Assembly: GCA_023374045.1 (NCBI GenBank)
Contig: CM041778.1
Span: 289,827,533 to 289,891,532, forward strand
Origin: Limonium bicolor
Lineage: Eukaryota; Streptophyta; Magnoliopsida; Caryophyllales; Plumbaginaceae
DNA: 64,000 bases
Direction: 5' to 3'
Under the pieces are notes generated by a model that worked only from the letters and a program-made list of their open reading frames with translations, did no database searches and was not told the origin of the DNA. How positions within the stretch are numbered: the first letter of the stretch is position 1; every line of letters starts with the position of its first letter. The position numbers were made by a program, and so were the translations under genes. Of the stretch, positions 46,626 through 60,104 are shown in pieces.

Positions 46626-48384
46626 TGTGAGCCTCGATTTTAAACCCTATCATATGTTGATTAAATTGAATAGGATCTAACCGGGTTTTTGGTCCACTTA
46701 TAACCTAAGATTAATAACTATGTCGTATAACAATAATTATTAAAACCTAGGTTAGCTCACTGGAACCTATTATGAGTCGCCACCTAATTTTAACCTTGGA
46801 TAAATTAGGAAAGGAAGAGTTCGGGTTCGGGGGCTTGGTATTCGACTTGTTTAGGGTTCAATTACTTTCATTACCCCCAGAAGTCGTTTTTCCTCTACTT
46901 AGTTTATTTACAGCTTATCCCGAAGTCGTTTTAACCTAAGTGCGCGAGCTTCTGTTTTTTATGTTTTTTAGCATTTTTTGACAGAAAATAAAAGTGAAAA
47001 GTGAAATTACCTAAACTAGGGCTTCGGAGGCAGAATTAGGTCGAATTTTCATTCTGTCCGTGGCCACGGACCTAATGTCCGAACCCACGGACCCCAGTTA
47101 ACCTAATTACACAGAAAAGTCAAATTTAAACAGAAACGAGATTTTGAAAAGTCCGGGGCCACGGACAGGACGTCCGTGGGCCCGGACATGTTTTATAAAA
47201 CCCTAACTTTTGAAAATAAAAATATCCCGCCACCATCCGGGGGTGTCCGGCTTTCGGACAGAGAGTCCGGGACCCCGGACACAGTGTCCGTGGGTGCGGA
47301 CCGACCTCGGACGGCGGCGTTGAGGCTGTTCCCGGCGGTGTTTTTGGCTCAAAATTTATGGGTACGTAGCCTGAAAGATTCTAAACATGTTAGTGATCAA
47401 AAGTTTTCAATTTGAAACCGAATTCAATGCGAAACGTAACGAACAAGTAATTGGACAGAAGCTTAAACAAACAGCAATACAGAAGCCAAAAAGGGTTAGT
47501 TTGAGCCCAAAAGTTAACAGAGAGTTAATAAGGTCATGGGGAATCAGGAAAGTAGATTTATAACCTGTTTTACCTTCAGATTCGTGGTGTTTCTTCACGT
47601 CGGGACTCTTCGGAGGCCTCGTTGATGGCGGATCCGGAAGAACTTCGAACCGAGCTTCTGAATCCTTATTGTTCTTGATGTTCTTCACGTTTTGGTGCTG
47701 TTTTGGTGAGGGTTTGATGATGGATGATGTAGTGGGAGTTGAAAAATATGTTTTGGTGTTGATTTTGGTGAGATTTCGGTGTTTGATTGTGGCTCTGGAG
47801 TTCAAAACGTGAAGAGGAAGAGACGGCTGCCTTCCTTGAGAGTCTAGGGTTCTTGAGGTTCTGATTTGATCATGTGATAAGGTTCCTTATATAGGCTTCC
47901 TTAAAGATAGAAAAGTTCGTAAAAACCGAGATTTACCGACGTTTTGGCACAAGGGCTTCCAAAAAGAATTTGACTATGAAATTTTAAACATAGGTAAAGG
48001 ATGGTATTTCTGATTTTTCTAAAGTGGAATCAAATTTTTTGGATATTGGAATATTTTTAAATTCAATTTCTCGCCAGATTCAATCAGAAATTGCTAGAAA
48101 ATTATTGGAAACTCGAAAAATCGAAATTCCAACGCCATTATGCCCAAAATGTCATCCTCTATAATGGGTTAAAATGTCAAAGCATTTTGAATTGATTTGA
48201 CCCTTATTTGGAGGAGAGATAAAGCCTATAGGGGGCTTAGGAGCCTTAAACAATTACGAAAATGCCCCTGGAGATGACTAACCTGTCCCTAGCACTCTGA
48301 AATGTGCCAATTGAACTGGGAACCCTCGCTACCTAGCCTATTAGTAGAGACTCTCTTCCGGGGGGTGAAATTTTGGGTATAACA
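46626..48384 (-). mobile_element. Element C, 5' LTR
   Basis: 1759 bp, TGTTATACCC to GAGGCTCACA in sense, followed by target duplication CGGGC at 48385-48389. It matches 24511-26214 plus 41296-41350 with few changes. TATA-like CCTATATAAGG at 47895-47885 in sense. Palindromic GTCCGTGG/CCACGGAC clusters at about 47055-47310. Confidence 0.93.
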
Positions 48385-51113
48385 CGGGCACCGGACCAAT
48401 TGCGAAGGCGCCCTATCGTATGGCTCCAGCAGAGATGACAGAGCTCAAGGAGCAGCTGAGAGACCTACTCGACAAGGGATTCATCCACCTGAGTGTTTCA
48501 CCTTGGGGAGCGCCGGTCCTCTTCGTGAAGAAGAAGGACGGTAGTCTCCGCCTGTGTATTGACTATCGAGAGCTGAATACAGTTACGGTGAAGAACCGTT
48601 ATCCTTTACCACGCATCGACGACTTATTTGATCAGTTGAAAGGAGCATCAGTATTCTCCAAGATAGACCTACGATCCGGATACCATCAGATTGCCATCCG
48701 TGAGAGTGACATTGAGAAGACCGCATTCAGGACCAGATATGGACATTATGAGTTTACGGTTATGCCGTTTGGTTTATCCAATGCACCAGCCAAGTTCATG
48801 GACTTAATGAACCGCTTGTTCCAAGATCAGTTGGACAAGTCAGTGGTAGTCTTCATCGACGATATACTTGTGTACTCGAAATCGAAAGGTGAGCATGAAA
48901 GCCACCTGAGATGTGTGTTGCAAACGTTGAGAAAGAATCAGTTGTATGCTAAATTTTCAAAGTGTGAGTTTTGGTTTAACCAAGTATCCTTTCTTGGACA
49001 TGTGATTTCTGAGGCCGGGATCGCTATTGATCCGGCAAAGATTGATGCAGTGCGCACCTGGCCTAGGCCGAAGACAGTTACCAACATCCGGAGCTTCCTC
49101 GGTCTGGCAGGTTATTATAGGAGGTTTGTGAAGGACTTCTCCCTGTGTCTCGAAGCCGATGACTTCCTTGATGAAGAAGGATGCTCCATTCGAGTGGACA
49201 GATGACTGCGAGAGTTCTTTTCAGAGGCTCAAGGATGCTCTGACATCTGCACCAGTCCTGACTATACCAGACGGTCCAGATGGTTTTGAGGTCTATTGTG
49301 ACGCATCAGGCAGAGGTATGGGTTGTGTATTTATGCAACATGGGAAGGTCGTAGCATACGCCTCCCGGCAGCTGAAGAAGCATGAAGAGAACTACCCTAC
49401 CCACGACTTAGAATTGGGTGCCATTGTCTTCGCGCTGAAGATATGGCGCCATCACTTGTATGGGGTAAGTGTGACAATTTATTCTGATCACAAGAGTTTA
49501 AAGTACTTGTTCACTCAGAAGGAGTTGAACATGAGGCAAAGAAGGTGGGTCGAGTTTCTAAACAATTACGACATCAATCTACAGTATAAAGAGGGTAAAG
49601 CAAATGTGGTAGCTTACGCACTGAGTCGCCGAGCACACTCTCTCCATTCGCTAGTCTCTCATACTGGCTTAGTTGAAGAGGTGTGGAGTGCTCAGATGTC
49701 GGATCAGAATATGTTGGAGATCAGGCAGAAGCTTATTGATGGCACATTCAAGGGTCAGAAGTACGACTTCCGACTCCACGATGATGACCTGATTAGGCTT
49801 AATGGCCGACTGTGTATTCCGGGGAGTAGCGCTGAGCTGAAGGAGCACATACTGAGTGAATCCCATTGTACTACGACTTCGATTCACCCCGGAGCTTCAA
49901 AAATGTATAAGGGTATGGAACGTTATTTTTGGTGGAATGGCATGAAAAAGGATGTGAATGATTATGTATTGAGGTGTCTCACTTGTCAGAAGGTCAAGTT
50001 TGAGCACCGACGGCCTGGTGGTATGGTGCAGCCAATACCAGTGCCTGAGTGGAAGTTCCATGACATTTCTATGGACTTCGTAGTAGGGCTTCCACCTACA
50101 AGGGGAGGTCTGAATATGATTTGGGTTGTTGTTGACCGACTGACCAAGGTGGCCCGATTCATTCTGATGAAGGACACTTGGAAAGTGGCAAGACTTGCAG
50201 AGCTCTTTGATAGAGAGATTGTTCAGCACCATGGGGTACCAAAGACTATCGTGTGTGATAGGGATACCAGGTTCCTCTCGAGGTACTAGAGAACTACACG
50301 GGAAGCGCTTGGTACCGAGCTGAAGCTAAGTACGGCATTCCACCCACAGACATATGGTTAGAGTGAGCGCACTATCCAGACACTTGAGGATATGTTACGT
50401 GCATGTGCACTTGATTTTCAGACCAGCTGGATTGACAAGTTACATCTGATCGAGTTTAGCTACAAAAACAGTTACCATGCTTCGATCAAGATGTCTCCCT
50501 TCCAGGCATTATACGGTAGACCATGCCGCACGCCATTATGCTGGGATGAGTCGAGTGAGACGGTCATTATAGGACCAGAGTATCTGGAGCAAGTTCAAGT
50601 AGAAGTACGCCAGATCCGGGCTAACATGAAGGCAGCTCAGGATAGGCAGAAATCATACGCCGATGTGCGTAGACGTGACCTGGAGTTCGCCGTGGGCGAT
50701 CAGGTATTTCTTAGAGTATCCCCCATGAAGGGAGTGTTTCATTTTGGCCAGAAAGGCAAGTTGAGCCCAAAATATGTGGGGCCTTATGTTGTGACGGAGT
50801 GGATCGGCCCGGTAGCTTACAGACTTGATTTACCCGCTGAGCTGGGCAAGGTACATGATGTATTTCATGTGTCCCAGTTGAAGAAATATATGTCTCATCC
50901 GTCTCATGTACTTCAGCCGGAAAGGCTAACCTTAGAGCCGACCATGCGATCAGTGGAGACTCCCGTACGGATTCTGGATACTAAGACTCGAGACACTCGC
51001 CATGAGTCTGTGAGACTGGTGAAGGTCCTTTGGTCTAACCAGGACGTCGAGGAGGCCACATGAGAGCTGTAAGATAAGATGAAGGCGAAGTACCCGTCAT
51101 TGTTTACTTCTTA
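48385..51113 (+). pseudogene. Element B pol (3' part of split pro-pol)
   Basis: It continues the gene interrupted at 24510. RT has [24 protein letters not shown] and an intact FIDDILVYS (48852-48878). RNase H has [11 protein letters not shown] and [17 protein letters not shown] is changed to YALSR. Integrase retains the zinc finger ([15 protein letters not shown]) lost in element A, then MDFVVGLPP and CDRDTRF, and a chromodomain-like end. Breaks: one-base frameshift near 49145, stops at 50287-50289, in QTYG*SE near 50360, and at 51061-51063 inside the chromodomain. Not functional as it stands. Confidence 0.93.
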
Positions 51114-51384
51114 GTATTTGTATGTATAGGGTACAGGGCGTACCCCTATTTTATGGGGGGTAGAGCCGTTTCGGTTATGTGTGTATGACATGTATTTGGA
51201 TACATTGTCTATGTGTTATGTTGTTATCTTGTTATGTTACAGATCGTTGTGTCTGAATGATGTTATGTTGTTATGCTGTTTGGAACCTGTGTCCGGTGCT
51301 ATGTAAGTATGTTGTTAATGTTGTTATGGAAGTATTGTTTATATGTATTCCCGTGTTCTAATATTTAGGATATGTGGGAAGTAT

Positions 51385-51421
51385 GAACTTTGGGGACAAA
51401 GTTCTTTTAAGGGGGGTAGAT
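51385..51421 (+). promoter_or_regulatory. Element B polypurine tract and upstream hairpin
   Basis: Hairpin 51385-51404 (GAACTTTG, loop GGGA, CAAAGTTC) followed directly by TTTTAAGGGGGGTAGAT and the 3' LTR. The 51114-51384 stretch is 3' untranslated sequence. Confidence 0.85.
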
Positions 51422-54399
51422 TGAAATGCCCCAAACCTTAGTATGTCGTTTAAACATTAAAATATGGTATATTAAGACTAAAAAGAGTCTTAGAAACATT
51501 AGTAAACAATTTAAACCGTAGAAAACACAAATAAATATCTTAAAGTCAATATGGGCAAAAATGTGCTCTAAGTTTGGGAAAAGCTTGGTTAAGACCTAAT
51601 GAACCTACCAAGACCTTATTTATGTATTAATGGACATATTAAACCAATTACCAAAGAAAACCAAGCTTGAAAACAAGTTAAAACACAAAATGTGCTTTAA
51701 GGAGTCTTAAAGCACATATTTGAAAAATTGTCTTGTAAATGGGTTTTGAATGGATAAATGTCCATCATTACTCTTTCATTAACATGTGCACTACTTAGTA
51801 TCACATTTGGAAGTCTAAATCAATGGGAAATCAAAAATTTCACAATTATGTGCCTTGTTTTTGTGAATAGTAACTAAATAAGCTAGTTTATAGCATATGC
51901 CATTATAAGTGAGACAATTGGTCAACAAAGACCAAAACACCCCTTACTACTTAATGGGGGCCGGTTTTTATAAGGGTGAGTCATATCCCCCTTGTTAGTT
52001 TATTAAGCAAGCAAAATTAATAAAGTAAGTCACTATTTACTTTAACTACAAATATCTCCAAAAGTAACTCAAACTTCATTCTCTTCATTTCTTTCATGTT
52101 CCCACCGTCACCAACCTTCCTTCTCCCTCACTTTCACGGTTCTGCAACAGCACCACCACCATCATTTTTCATCTTTAACCTCTTGTAATTCCTAGCTCAC
52201 CTTGCCAAATCAAAAACAAAGACCACCATTCTTCTAGTCTCATCAAGCTCTTCAACCTTGTCTTCTCAAAATTCCAAGAGCTCCATTTCGGTGCCAAGAG
52301 GAATCTCCATGGGAGGAGCTTGAGCTCATCTTTTCACATATTATTGTTCTCCTTTGCTTCTAAGTAAGGAAACTCAAATAAAAACTCCATTTCCTTCTTG
52401 TTTTGATGTTGACCGAGAATCACCATTGATGGGGTTCTTTATATTGCTTTGTTCTAGCTTCATTTCAACCTTTCATGGACTAGGTGGAGTCCTCTCTTGC
52501 TACATAATCAAACTCTGTTCCAATACCAAGGTAAAACAATCATCTTAAGTTTTGTTTTTTTTTAAGACAATGTAAAACCTAGGGTTTACAATGAGATTAA
52601 GCATGAAGCTTGGTTACTCATTACATTACTTGTATATTGTTTAGAAGTTGACAAGCAATCAAACATCCTTACCGATTTTAATCAAGGAAACAAGAAAGAA
52701 GTTTGTGAGGAAAGGAGGTAAATATGCTAACCTAATGTAGCTTAATGTCTTAGGATAAATGAGCTTATATTACTTATTAAAACTACCTAAGGAGCCAATG
52801 GTGAATGACTTAGTAAAATGTTCTGAAGGAGACTAGTAAAAGGGCATATGTGTTGTTGTGTGTATTTGCAGGTCAAAGGCAAATATAATGTGGGAAATTC
52901 AGTGTTTATGGTTTATGCATCTTAAGGGCCTAAGAGCCATGCTATTTAAGGGCCTAAGTGCCAAGCAATTTAAATTATGCACTATATTGTGATGTAGTGT
53001 TAAATGAGTGAAGTTTTGTGTACAAGAATGTTCTTGATGGATTTTAGTGTTCTTGGATGTTTAATGGTGAAACAATGTGTTTTGGTTTAGTAATGTTCTA
53101 GGAGAGTTCATGTCAAAATTTAGGTAATGTACAAGGATTTCTAAGTGTTTAAATAAGATTTTGTGAACTAGGAAGTGTTAGAAGTGTCTAGATGTTTTAC
53201 TAGAGAAGAAATAATGTCTTAGGTGTTCTAGGAAACAAAAAGGACTTAGACATCAACTAGGAGGTTAGGTTGGTAAGAAAAGATGCTTAGGAGATGATGT
53301 TATGGTGAGGAGAAAGCATTTTGGGATAGTGGTCATCATAGGTGAGAAACACCATTTAGAAACCTTGTAAGAAATGTTATAAGTGTTGGTGAATTTTATG
53401 AGAAAATTGAGTAACAAGTTAGACAAGGAACTAGGTGTGTTTAAGATGATATTTTGGCATTAGAATATACCTTAGATCATTTGGGAAGTTTATACATATA
53501 ATGGGTAAGAAGAACCATTGCAACAAGACTTAGAAAATGTTGAAGATGCAAATCTGTAGCAGTGGTCCGGGACTTAGGTCTTGGATAATGTCCCGGACCA
53601 TGCATTGAAAGAGGCCGAGAGTTTTCTGAGGCATTATGGTCCGGAACTTAGTTTTGTACAAAGACCCAGACCACCCCCTATTTTTTCCTCGAGAGAATTT
53701 GCCTATATTGGTCCGGGACCTAGGACCCGTATGAAGTCCCGGACCACCCCATAAAAACAACCCGAGAGTTTTTGCCTACATTGGTCCGGGACTTAGGACC
53801 TGTAAGTAGTTCCGGACCACTACCTGAAATCAGCCCGAGAGGTTTACAATCACACGGTCCGGGACCTTAATTGGGGACCAAGTCCCGGACCACTTTAAAG
53901 GTTGAATTTAAGATTAAATAATGATGTCTAATGATGGGGCTTAGTTAGAAATGATGTTATAAGATTGTCTAAGACATGTTAGGTAAGTTATAATGACAAT
54001 TTAAAAGGTAAGAAGTTATAACCAAATGTGGAAATAAAATAACTAGATATGTGAAGTAATAAGTTATCGACGGACTAGTACGTTAAATTAACCGACGTTA
54101 CTAAATGTGTATAGGATTCTCCAAAGGTGGAAACCAGTCGAAGCAAGGACCAAGGTATGGTTTTCTTACAGTCTGTTGCCTACCGGTTTACACCGGCTTG
54201 TGTGCTGTTTGTTTTTCTGTATGTTTATGACTTTGTAAGACTTAAGTCATGTAACGAGTTTACAGTTGTTTATATTATTGTATTGTTGAAGTGTGACTCA
54301 TACCCCTTGTGTGTGTCTAACAAGACTTAACCACATGCTGTGATTTGTTATTGAGTTCCAACAGTGAACTTCTAACGAGTGTTAACTGGGGGTGAGGAA
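51422..54399 (+). mobile_element. Element B, 3' LTR, truncated
   Basis: It starts TGAAATGCCCCAAACC and is highly similar to 17412-20265 in the 5' LTR, including an expanded GGTCCGGGAC array at 53560-53895. At 54399 the match stops abruptly within GGGTGAGGAA and a different LTR sequence follows. The last 0.9 kb of the LTR and the target duplication are missing. Confidence 0.9.
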
Positions 54400-56661
54400 G
54401 AGAGGTAAAAATATGTAGCATTAGGAGATCTAGAAGAAGAGAGGTAAAAATATGTAGCAAATGACTTCGAAGGATCTTAGAAATGCTAGAAAAGAGTAAG
54501 TGTGCAAGACTTAGGAAATGAAAGTTGAACTTGGGTTTAGAAGTGCCAATGTATAAGAATGAATGGGAATGGTCATTAGGTGAGTTGGTAAGGTTGGTAA
54601 GAGGTGGAAACTAGCAAGAAGAAGCTAGAAATGCATAAGATTTCAAAATGCAAAATGTGAGAATGTGAAGTTGATGAATTAGAGCAAGAATTGGGTGGAG
54701 GATTTAACCAATGATTTGGAGTGGTTTAAGGAGTGTTTTGAGGTGTTTAATTATGTAGAAAACTTGTGGAAAGATTAGGGAAAGTTTGAGTGTGGTTTAA
54801 GGGTGGATTTGGGGCTTAAAAAGTACTTAATAGCAGTTTTTAGCAGGGTCCGGGACTTAGGATATGTACCAAGTCCCGACCGCATAAAAAAAACAAGCCG
54901 AGAGTAAGTGCAGGAATTGGTCCCGGACCAAGTCCCGGACCACTAGTGAATTTATGGCCGAGAGTTGATTTCTACATTGGTCCGGGACCGAGGGTCCGGA
55001 CCAGGTCCCGGACCACCCCCAGAATTCACCAGAAAGTGTTTTTAAGGGTTTTTAAGATGGGGGTTTGAATGGTATTGGTTTTAGGAGTTGTTTGGTGACC
55101 TTTAATGGTCCTAATAAGTGTAAACAAGTTAGAGGAGCGATTGAAGGAGTTGTGAGTATAAGTACACTAAGTTAAACCGAAACAACGAGATAACGGGGTA
55201 AGTACGGGAGTAGCATTTATGTACGTACCGTAACACCTTAATAATAATTAAACCATTTGACAAGTAATTAGTGGTTCAAGAATATGATTCGAGGAACAAG
55301 GGTGAGCCAAAGAACATGAGAACCCCCGGTAAAGATAAACCCCGGTGAAAGGTATGATTTCCTCAGGCTCTGTATCCTAACTTGGTTACCCCGATTTGTG
55401 TGCTTGTTTGATTGTGTGATCACCTAACAAGATAAATGCACGAATCGGATTGTGTGGTATTGTTGTTGTTGTATTGTATTCTTTTAACTAAAGTTTGATA
55501 ATTCATGAAATGTGGATGGTGAATGGATTGCTTGATTGTGATTGTGTATGGTAGTGCGACTCATAGTTGAGTCTTGTGTGAGTAAAGACTCGTAGGAAGA
55601 GTCAAGTGCAAACTAAATAAATGGTGAGAACACCCTACAACTATCAAACTAATACACGGTAACATAAGCCTACGAACGCACTAGAACGTGAGAAAACATA
55701 CGGGAGTGGTAACCTCCCGATAACGGTTAGAGAACTGAAACGACTTAATCCACACGATAAATATTAGTGGAAGTATATGAGTAACCTCTAACTAGAGGAT
55801 TGGAAGGTTGTTCGAAATACAAACCTTGAGTAAAGCAAAGCTTGGTAAGGGATCACCAAACCCCTTAGAGATATAGTCGAACCCCAAGGAGAGGAACCGA
55901 TTAACATGAGCAATGTCCCGAACATGAGAGTATTCAATAAGTTGGTTGAAACCTTAAATCTTAGAATACTAGACATTGAGGAATTCTCTAAGCCATTAGA
56001 TGCTATGGAGAGAGATACTTCTAGGCTAATCCTTGAGATTGTGATTGACTCCGAGAGTGGAGTTTTGGGAATTTGAGTAGTCCGGTAGTGAACCGGACAT
56101 TTGAGTATTTGAGGAGCTAACTGTATAGCCCTATTTGTATTTGAGCTCGGTGGTGGGTCTTGTGTATGACCCTGCCTGGAGGTCGTGAGAATGACTTAAC
56201 ATCTACCTTGAGCATTGAGTATTGAATGACAAACTTGAGAATTGAGTAAGTGAGTATTGAGAATTGAGTGTGACTTGAGACGCTTGAGAACTTGAGAATT
56301 GAGTTGAGTATTGTAGACCTTGTTGGGATTGTGAGTAAGAATACCCAAGAGAGTGGGTAAGACAATGAGAATTTGAGTAAGGCATAGTGGGGTAGAAACC
56401 CTCAAGCCTAAGACAAGATCATAATAAACTGACCTCTTGATGGGTGGGTTAGTATTTGTGTTCCTTGTTGAACCTTGTAAGTGTGAAAATACATATATAA
56501 TGTATTGTTGTATTGCATGATGTTTGAATTAAAATGAATCGCATGCTCTCGACCAATTAATCGGCGTACCCTCGCTAGTACGCGGGGTATGCGGAAGTCA
56601 TATTCAGCGTAAGCTGAGCCCCTAGGGGCAACGTTTTTAGTGTGCAGGTACCCGAAGCGGA
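54400..56661 (+). mobile_element. Fragment of another, related LTR
   Basis: No gene. It resembles the B-type LTR in plan: a GGTCCGGGACC palindrome array with CCGAGAG spacers (54845-55020), then a GAACCTCCGG-rich region, then near the end TGAGCCCCTAGGGGCAAC and TGCAGGTACCC, which recall the late part of the B LTR. The sequence is otherwise different. GAGAGGTAAAAATATGTAGCA is repeated at 54400 and 54439. The join to B at 54399 lacks any terminal signature, so recombination or deletion is likely. Confidence 0.5.
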
Positions 56662-57507
56662 CACTAGTAGAAAAAATGTTTTTAATGACGGCGTTCAAAC
56701 CACGGTTAAATGGAAAACGTGGTTTAAAGTTTATAAGCCACGGTTTTCATAGAAACCGTCATTTAAGGTGCATACCAGAGTGCATATACCACGGTTTTTC
56801 CGGAACCATCGTATATAGGTTAGTTATATACCACGGTTTTCAGGGCAACCGTGGTATATAATACATGCTGGAGTGAATATACCACGGTTCTTGGAGAACC
56901 GTCGTATATAGGGTACCTATATACCACGGTTCCTAGGCAACCGTCATTTATATTGCACATCTTACTATATTAAACCACGGTTTTTCGATCAACCGTGGTA
57001 TATAGTCTAGGCAGGAATTTTAATTTTCGGCCGAAATTTAACGCGGCGCTTTCTCTGTATTCTCTTATATATCAACGAAGCACTATTCTTCTTCATTCTC
57101 TTCAACCTCACAGTAATTTTGGAACCCAAACTGACGAACATGCCCTGCAACTATTCTTCATTCTCTTCAACTAGCTCACGGTAATTTTTGCAACCCTAAA
57201 TCGCGAACAAGGAACATGCTCGTCCTCACTCATTCTCACTGTAATTTCCGCAACCATAACCGGTGAACAAGGAACATGGCCTACGCCTCCATTCTTCATT
57301 CTCTTCAACGTCACGGTAATTTTGCAACCCACCGCGAACAAGGAACATACTACGCCTCCATTCTTCACTCATTATTTTGCAACCCTAAATTGAAAACAAG
57401 GAACACACATGTTCTAGCCTTTTCATTCTCTTCTGCGCTCTGTTTGATATCTGCGAAGCGGCGCTTCTAAATCGCCGGCGATTTTGAAAAAAATTTCATA
57501 GACTATA
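56662..57507. mobile_element. Non-autonomous CACTA transposon, copy 2 (5' part)
   Basis: It starts CACTAGTAGAAAAAATG like copy 1 and follows it with the same ACCACGGTT subterminal repeats and the GTAATTTTGCAACCC / GCGAACAAGGAACATG internal repeats, but lacks the CTT tract. It is cut at GACTATA where element E is inserted; the right half must lie beyond element E, outside the window. Confidence 0.92.
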
Positions 57508-60014
57508 TGAAATACCCCATGACTTAGACGACGCAAAGGGGAATTATAATGAGCCCAACACATCAAGTTCCAAACCCCTGAAGGCGCTAAGAATAGCAAT
57601 GATCGAACCAAGGTTGCCAACCCCACGAAATTTCCGGTAATGGATCGGGCCCAATTGTCCATGATAAATAAATACAATGGACCGATCAACTGAATGGCGA
57701 GGTGCTCGAGCCCAAAGAGTTCAAACAAACGAACGATACACAAACGCTTTCATTACAGTATAATGTCAAACTAAATGGCCACCACTCACATCGAATGAGC
57801 AAAATCAGACGGAGCAGATATTAGAACTGTCGTTAGACCAAATCGAATACTATCACCAAACAAAGACAATAAATAGGGGTAATGGCCCACAAATGAACTC
57901 AGTCAATCGACTTGCGTTATCAACAGTGACATAGTTTTAACGAATTACGTCAGGATTGCAAACGACCAAAACATTAATCGGAGGTCAGAAAGTGAACAGA
58001 GCAACCAGTTTCTTTCCGGGTAAGATCAAGAGCCGTTACTCCAATAAAAAAAGGGATCGGATCTGGTCACAATAAGCTCAACCAGAAGCAATTCGGTCTG
58101 GTCAAAATCAAGCTCTAACCGAAAGCATTTCAACGCAAAGGAGCTTGACTAGTGCCAGTGAATTAGATAATGGAACAGGGAAGAAAAATTCAGGTATCGT
58201 CAATGAAAATCCAAAGGCCGGAACGGATTTTTTTTTTAGTACTCAGAATCCGGAAAATGAGCATCCCAGAAAAGCATTTAGCAGATATAAATCACAACTT
58301 AACAAAGTCAGGAAACCGAAGCAAACCAGAAGTTGACAGACGACATCAAATTTCATCCATCAACATTCAACAGAAGCTTCATGAGTAGAGTAAGCAAATG
58401 GATGAGGAGTAATTGCCGGAATAGAGACCTTACGAAACCCTCCACGACCTTGGAATGTATAGAGGAGGAATGGATGACACCAATGATACAGTCATGAGCG
58501 TCGGGACCCCACCACGAGTGCGAGAGGCAACGGTGACGGTGAAAACCTAAGGCCGGCAAGGATTCACCGTCTGAGACCATGAAGGGATGCGATTCGACCA
58601 ATTGCCCCGGTGGGGTGTTGCGAGAAGCCAATGAAGACAGACAAGGAAAACAAACCAGAGACCACCAGAGAGATTTGAGATTTGCTTTCGTTTTTTTTTT
58701 GTTTCTGGTGGCTTTTGAAGAAACTCAAAGCCAGGTTGGGTTGATGTAGAGGCTGGGTTTTTACTTTCGAAAGAGAAGAGCAATCGAGAGTAGGCCATAT
58801 CACTGACGATGATGAAGAAAATGGCGCCTGGTTAGGGTTTCTTTCGAAAAAGAAAAAAAAACTGAGGGAAGCATGAGAAGTAGGGAATCAGTGGTGAAGG
58901 TGGAGGAATTGGGACGAAACGAGGGAGAAAAAAAAACTTCGATGATGGAAGACCCAGTGAAGGTCAATTGATGATGGAAGATTGTTGTTGTGTTTTTGTT
59001 TTCTGAGAGAAAATAGAGAACCCAGCTGCTAAGTTTTGATCTGTTTTCAGCTATCGAAAGAAATCCATCGGCGGGGTCGATTGAACTAGGTTCGCTTCTT
59101 CAGGTGTTTCGATGAAGAAGAATGGAAGAGTGGGAGATTGTTCTGGTTTTTTGGAGATGATGAAGAGAATGATCGAGAGCTGATGATAGGTGAAGGAGAC
59201 GACCGGTGCTTCGATGTTGCCAGTCCGAGTCGAAATTACCGACGAAAGCGTAAAGAATGACGGTGGTGATGATGGATGTTGAGAATGTGGAGAATGGAGA
59301 AGCTGGAGTTGGTCGAAGATTTCTGGGATGAGGTTTTTTCTGGGTTCGTTGATTTGAAGATGGAGGTAGGGGGAGAAAATAATTGGTTTTGAAGATGAAG
59401 AAGGTAGATCGGAGAACGGGTGATGAAGATGATCGAAAGGAAAAAAAACAGATGCCGCTCCTACTGCCCCCCAGATTAGGGTTTGTTGTTGTTGGTTTTT
59501 TTTTATATATAGAGTAAGGGTGGACCCTAGTGTTTAGAAGATGGGTTGGGTTTTAAAGTGGGCTTCTTGAAGTCATGGGCTGAAAATAGAGTGGGTTTAA
59601 GGAATTGGGCTAGGCCAGATTTCAACCAGGTGTGGATTGGGTTTGAAAGATGAAAATGAGTGTGTATAAATAGAAATAAAAATACTAATGCTAATAGTAG
59701 AATTAAATAAAATATAAGAAAAAGTGGATAGATGAATAAAAATAAAATAAAATAAAATAATTAAATAGAATATAAACAAAATAAAATAAGATAGTAAAAA
59801 GTAATAAACAAAAGGGACGACCTTGAAACTGGACTATCGATGGAAATTCATTTTCGAAGAATTGTGTTTTTTTTTCTGAAATGCTTTGAAAAAGATTATA
59901 AAATGATGGTTTTGTCTTAGCACGCACGTTAATATGTTTTGAAAAAAGAAAGGCGACGACCCCTCTTATTATTTCAGAATTTGCTTTATGGGGTGAGAAT
60001 TTTTGGTGTCTACA
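57508..60014 (-). mobile_element. Element E, 3' LTR
   Basis: In minus sense it runs TGTAGACACCAAAAATTC to GGGGTATTTCA, 2507 bp, inserted in CACTA copy 2 with CTATA (57503-57507) as the presumed duplication. A TATA-like CTATATATAAAA lies at 59512-59501 in sense. The part downstream of it in sense (58140-59400) is purine-rich leader-like sequence. Open frames here (58353-58803) show no family match and I do not call them genes. Confidence 0.75.
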
Positions 60015-60090
60015 GATGGCTCCCCTTGATTCAATTCTGCAAGCCCTTGCAGAATTGGATCAAGGTTGACGGGACGCCAAAAATTCTCAC
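59993..60090 (-). promoter_or_regulatory. Compound stem-loop over element E polypurine tract and LTR start
   Basis: Outer arms 59993-60010 and 60073-60090: 14 bp perfect, extended to 18 with one mismatch. Inner arms 60024-60043 and 60046-60065: 20 positions with one mismatch. The tract AAGGGGAGCCATC (minus sense) lies between the stems and ends at the LTR start (60014). The outer stem pairs the first bases of the LTR with internal sequence, so it exists only at the 3' end of the element. Confidence 0.85.
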
Positions 60091-60104
60091 TGCGGTTTAT
60101 GATC

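Noticed and set aside
58353..58803. Frames of 79-92 codons in the LTR of element E as a host gene
   Set aside because: No domain, overlapping frames, and purine-rich leader-like composition inside an LTR.
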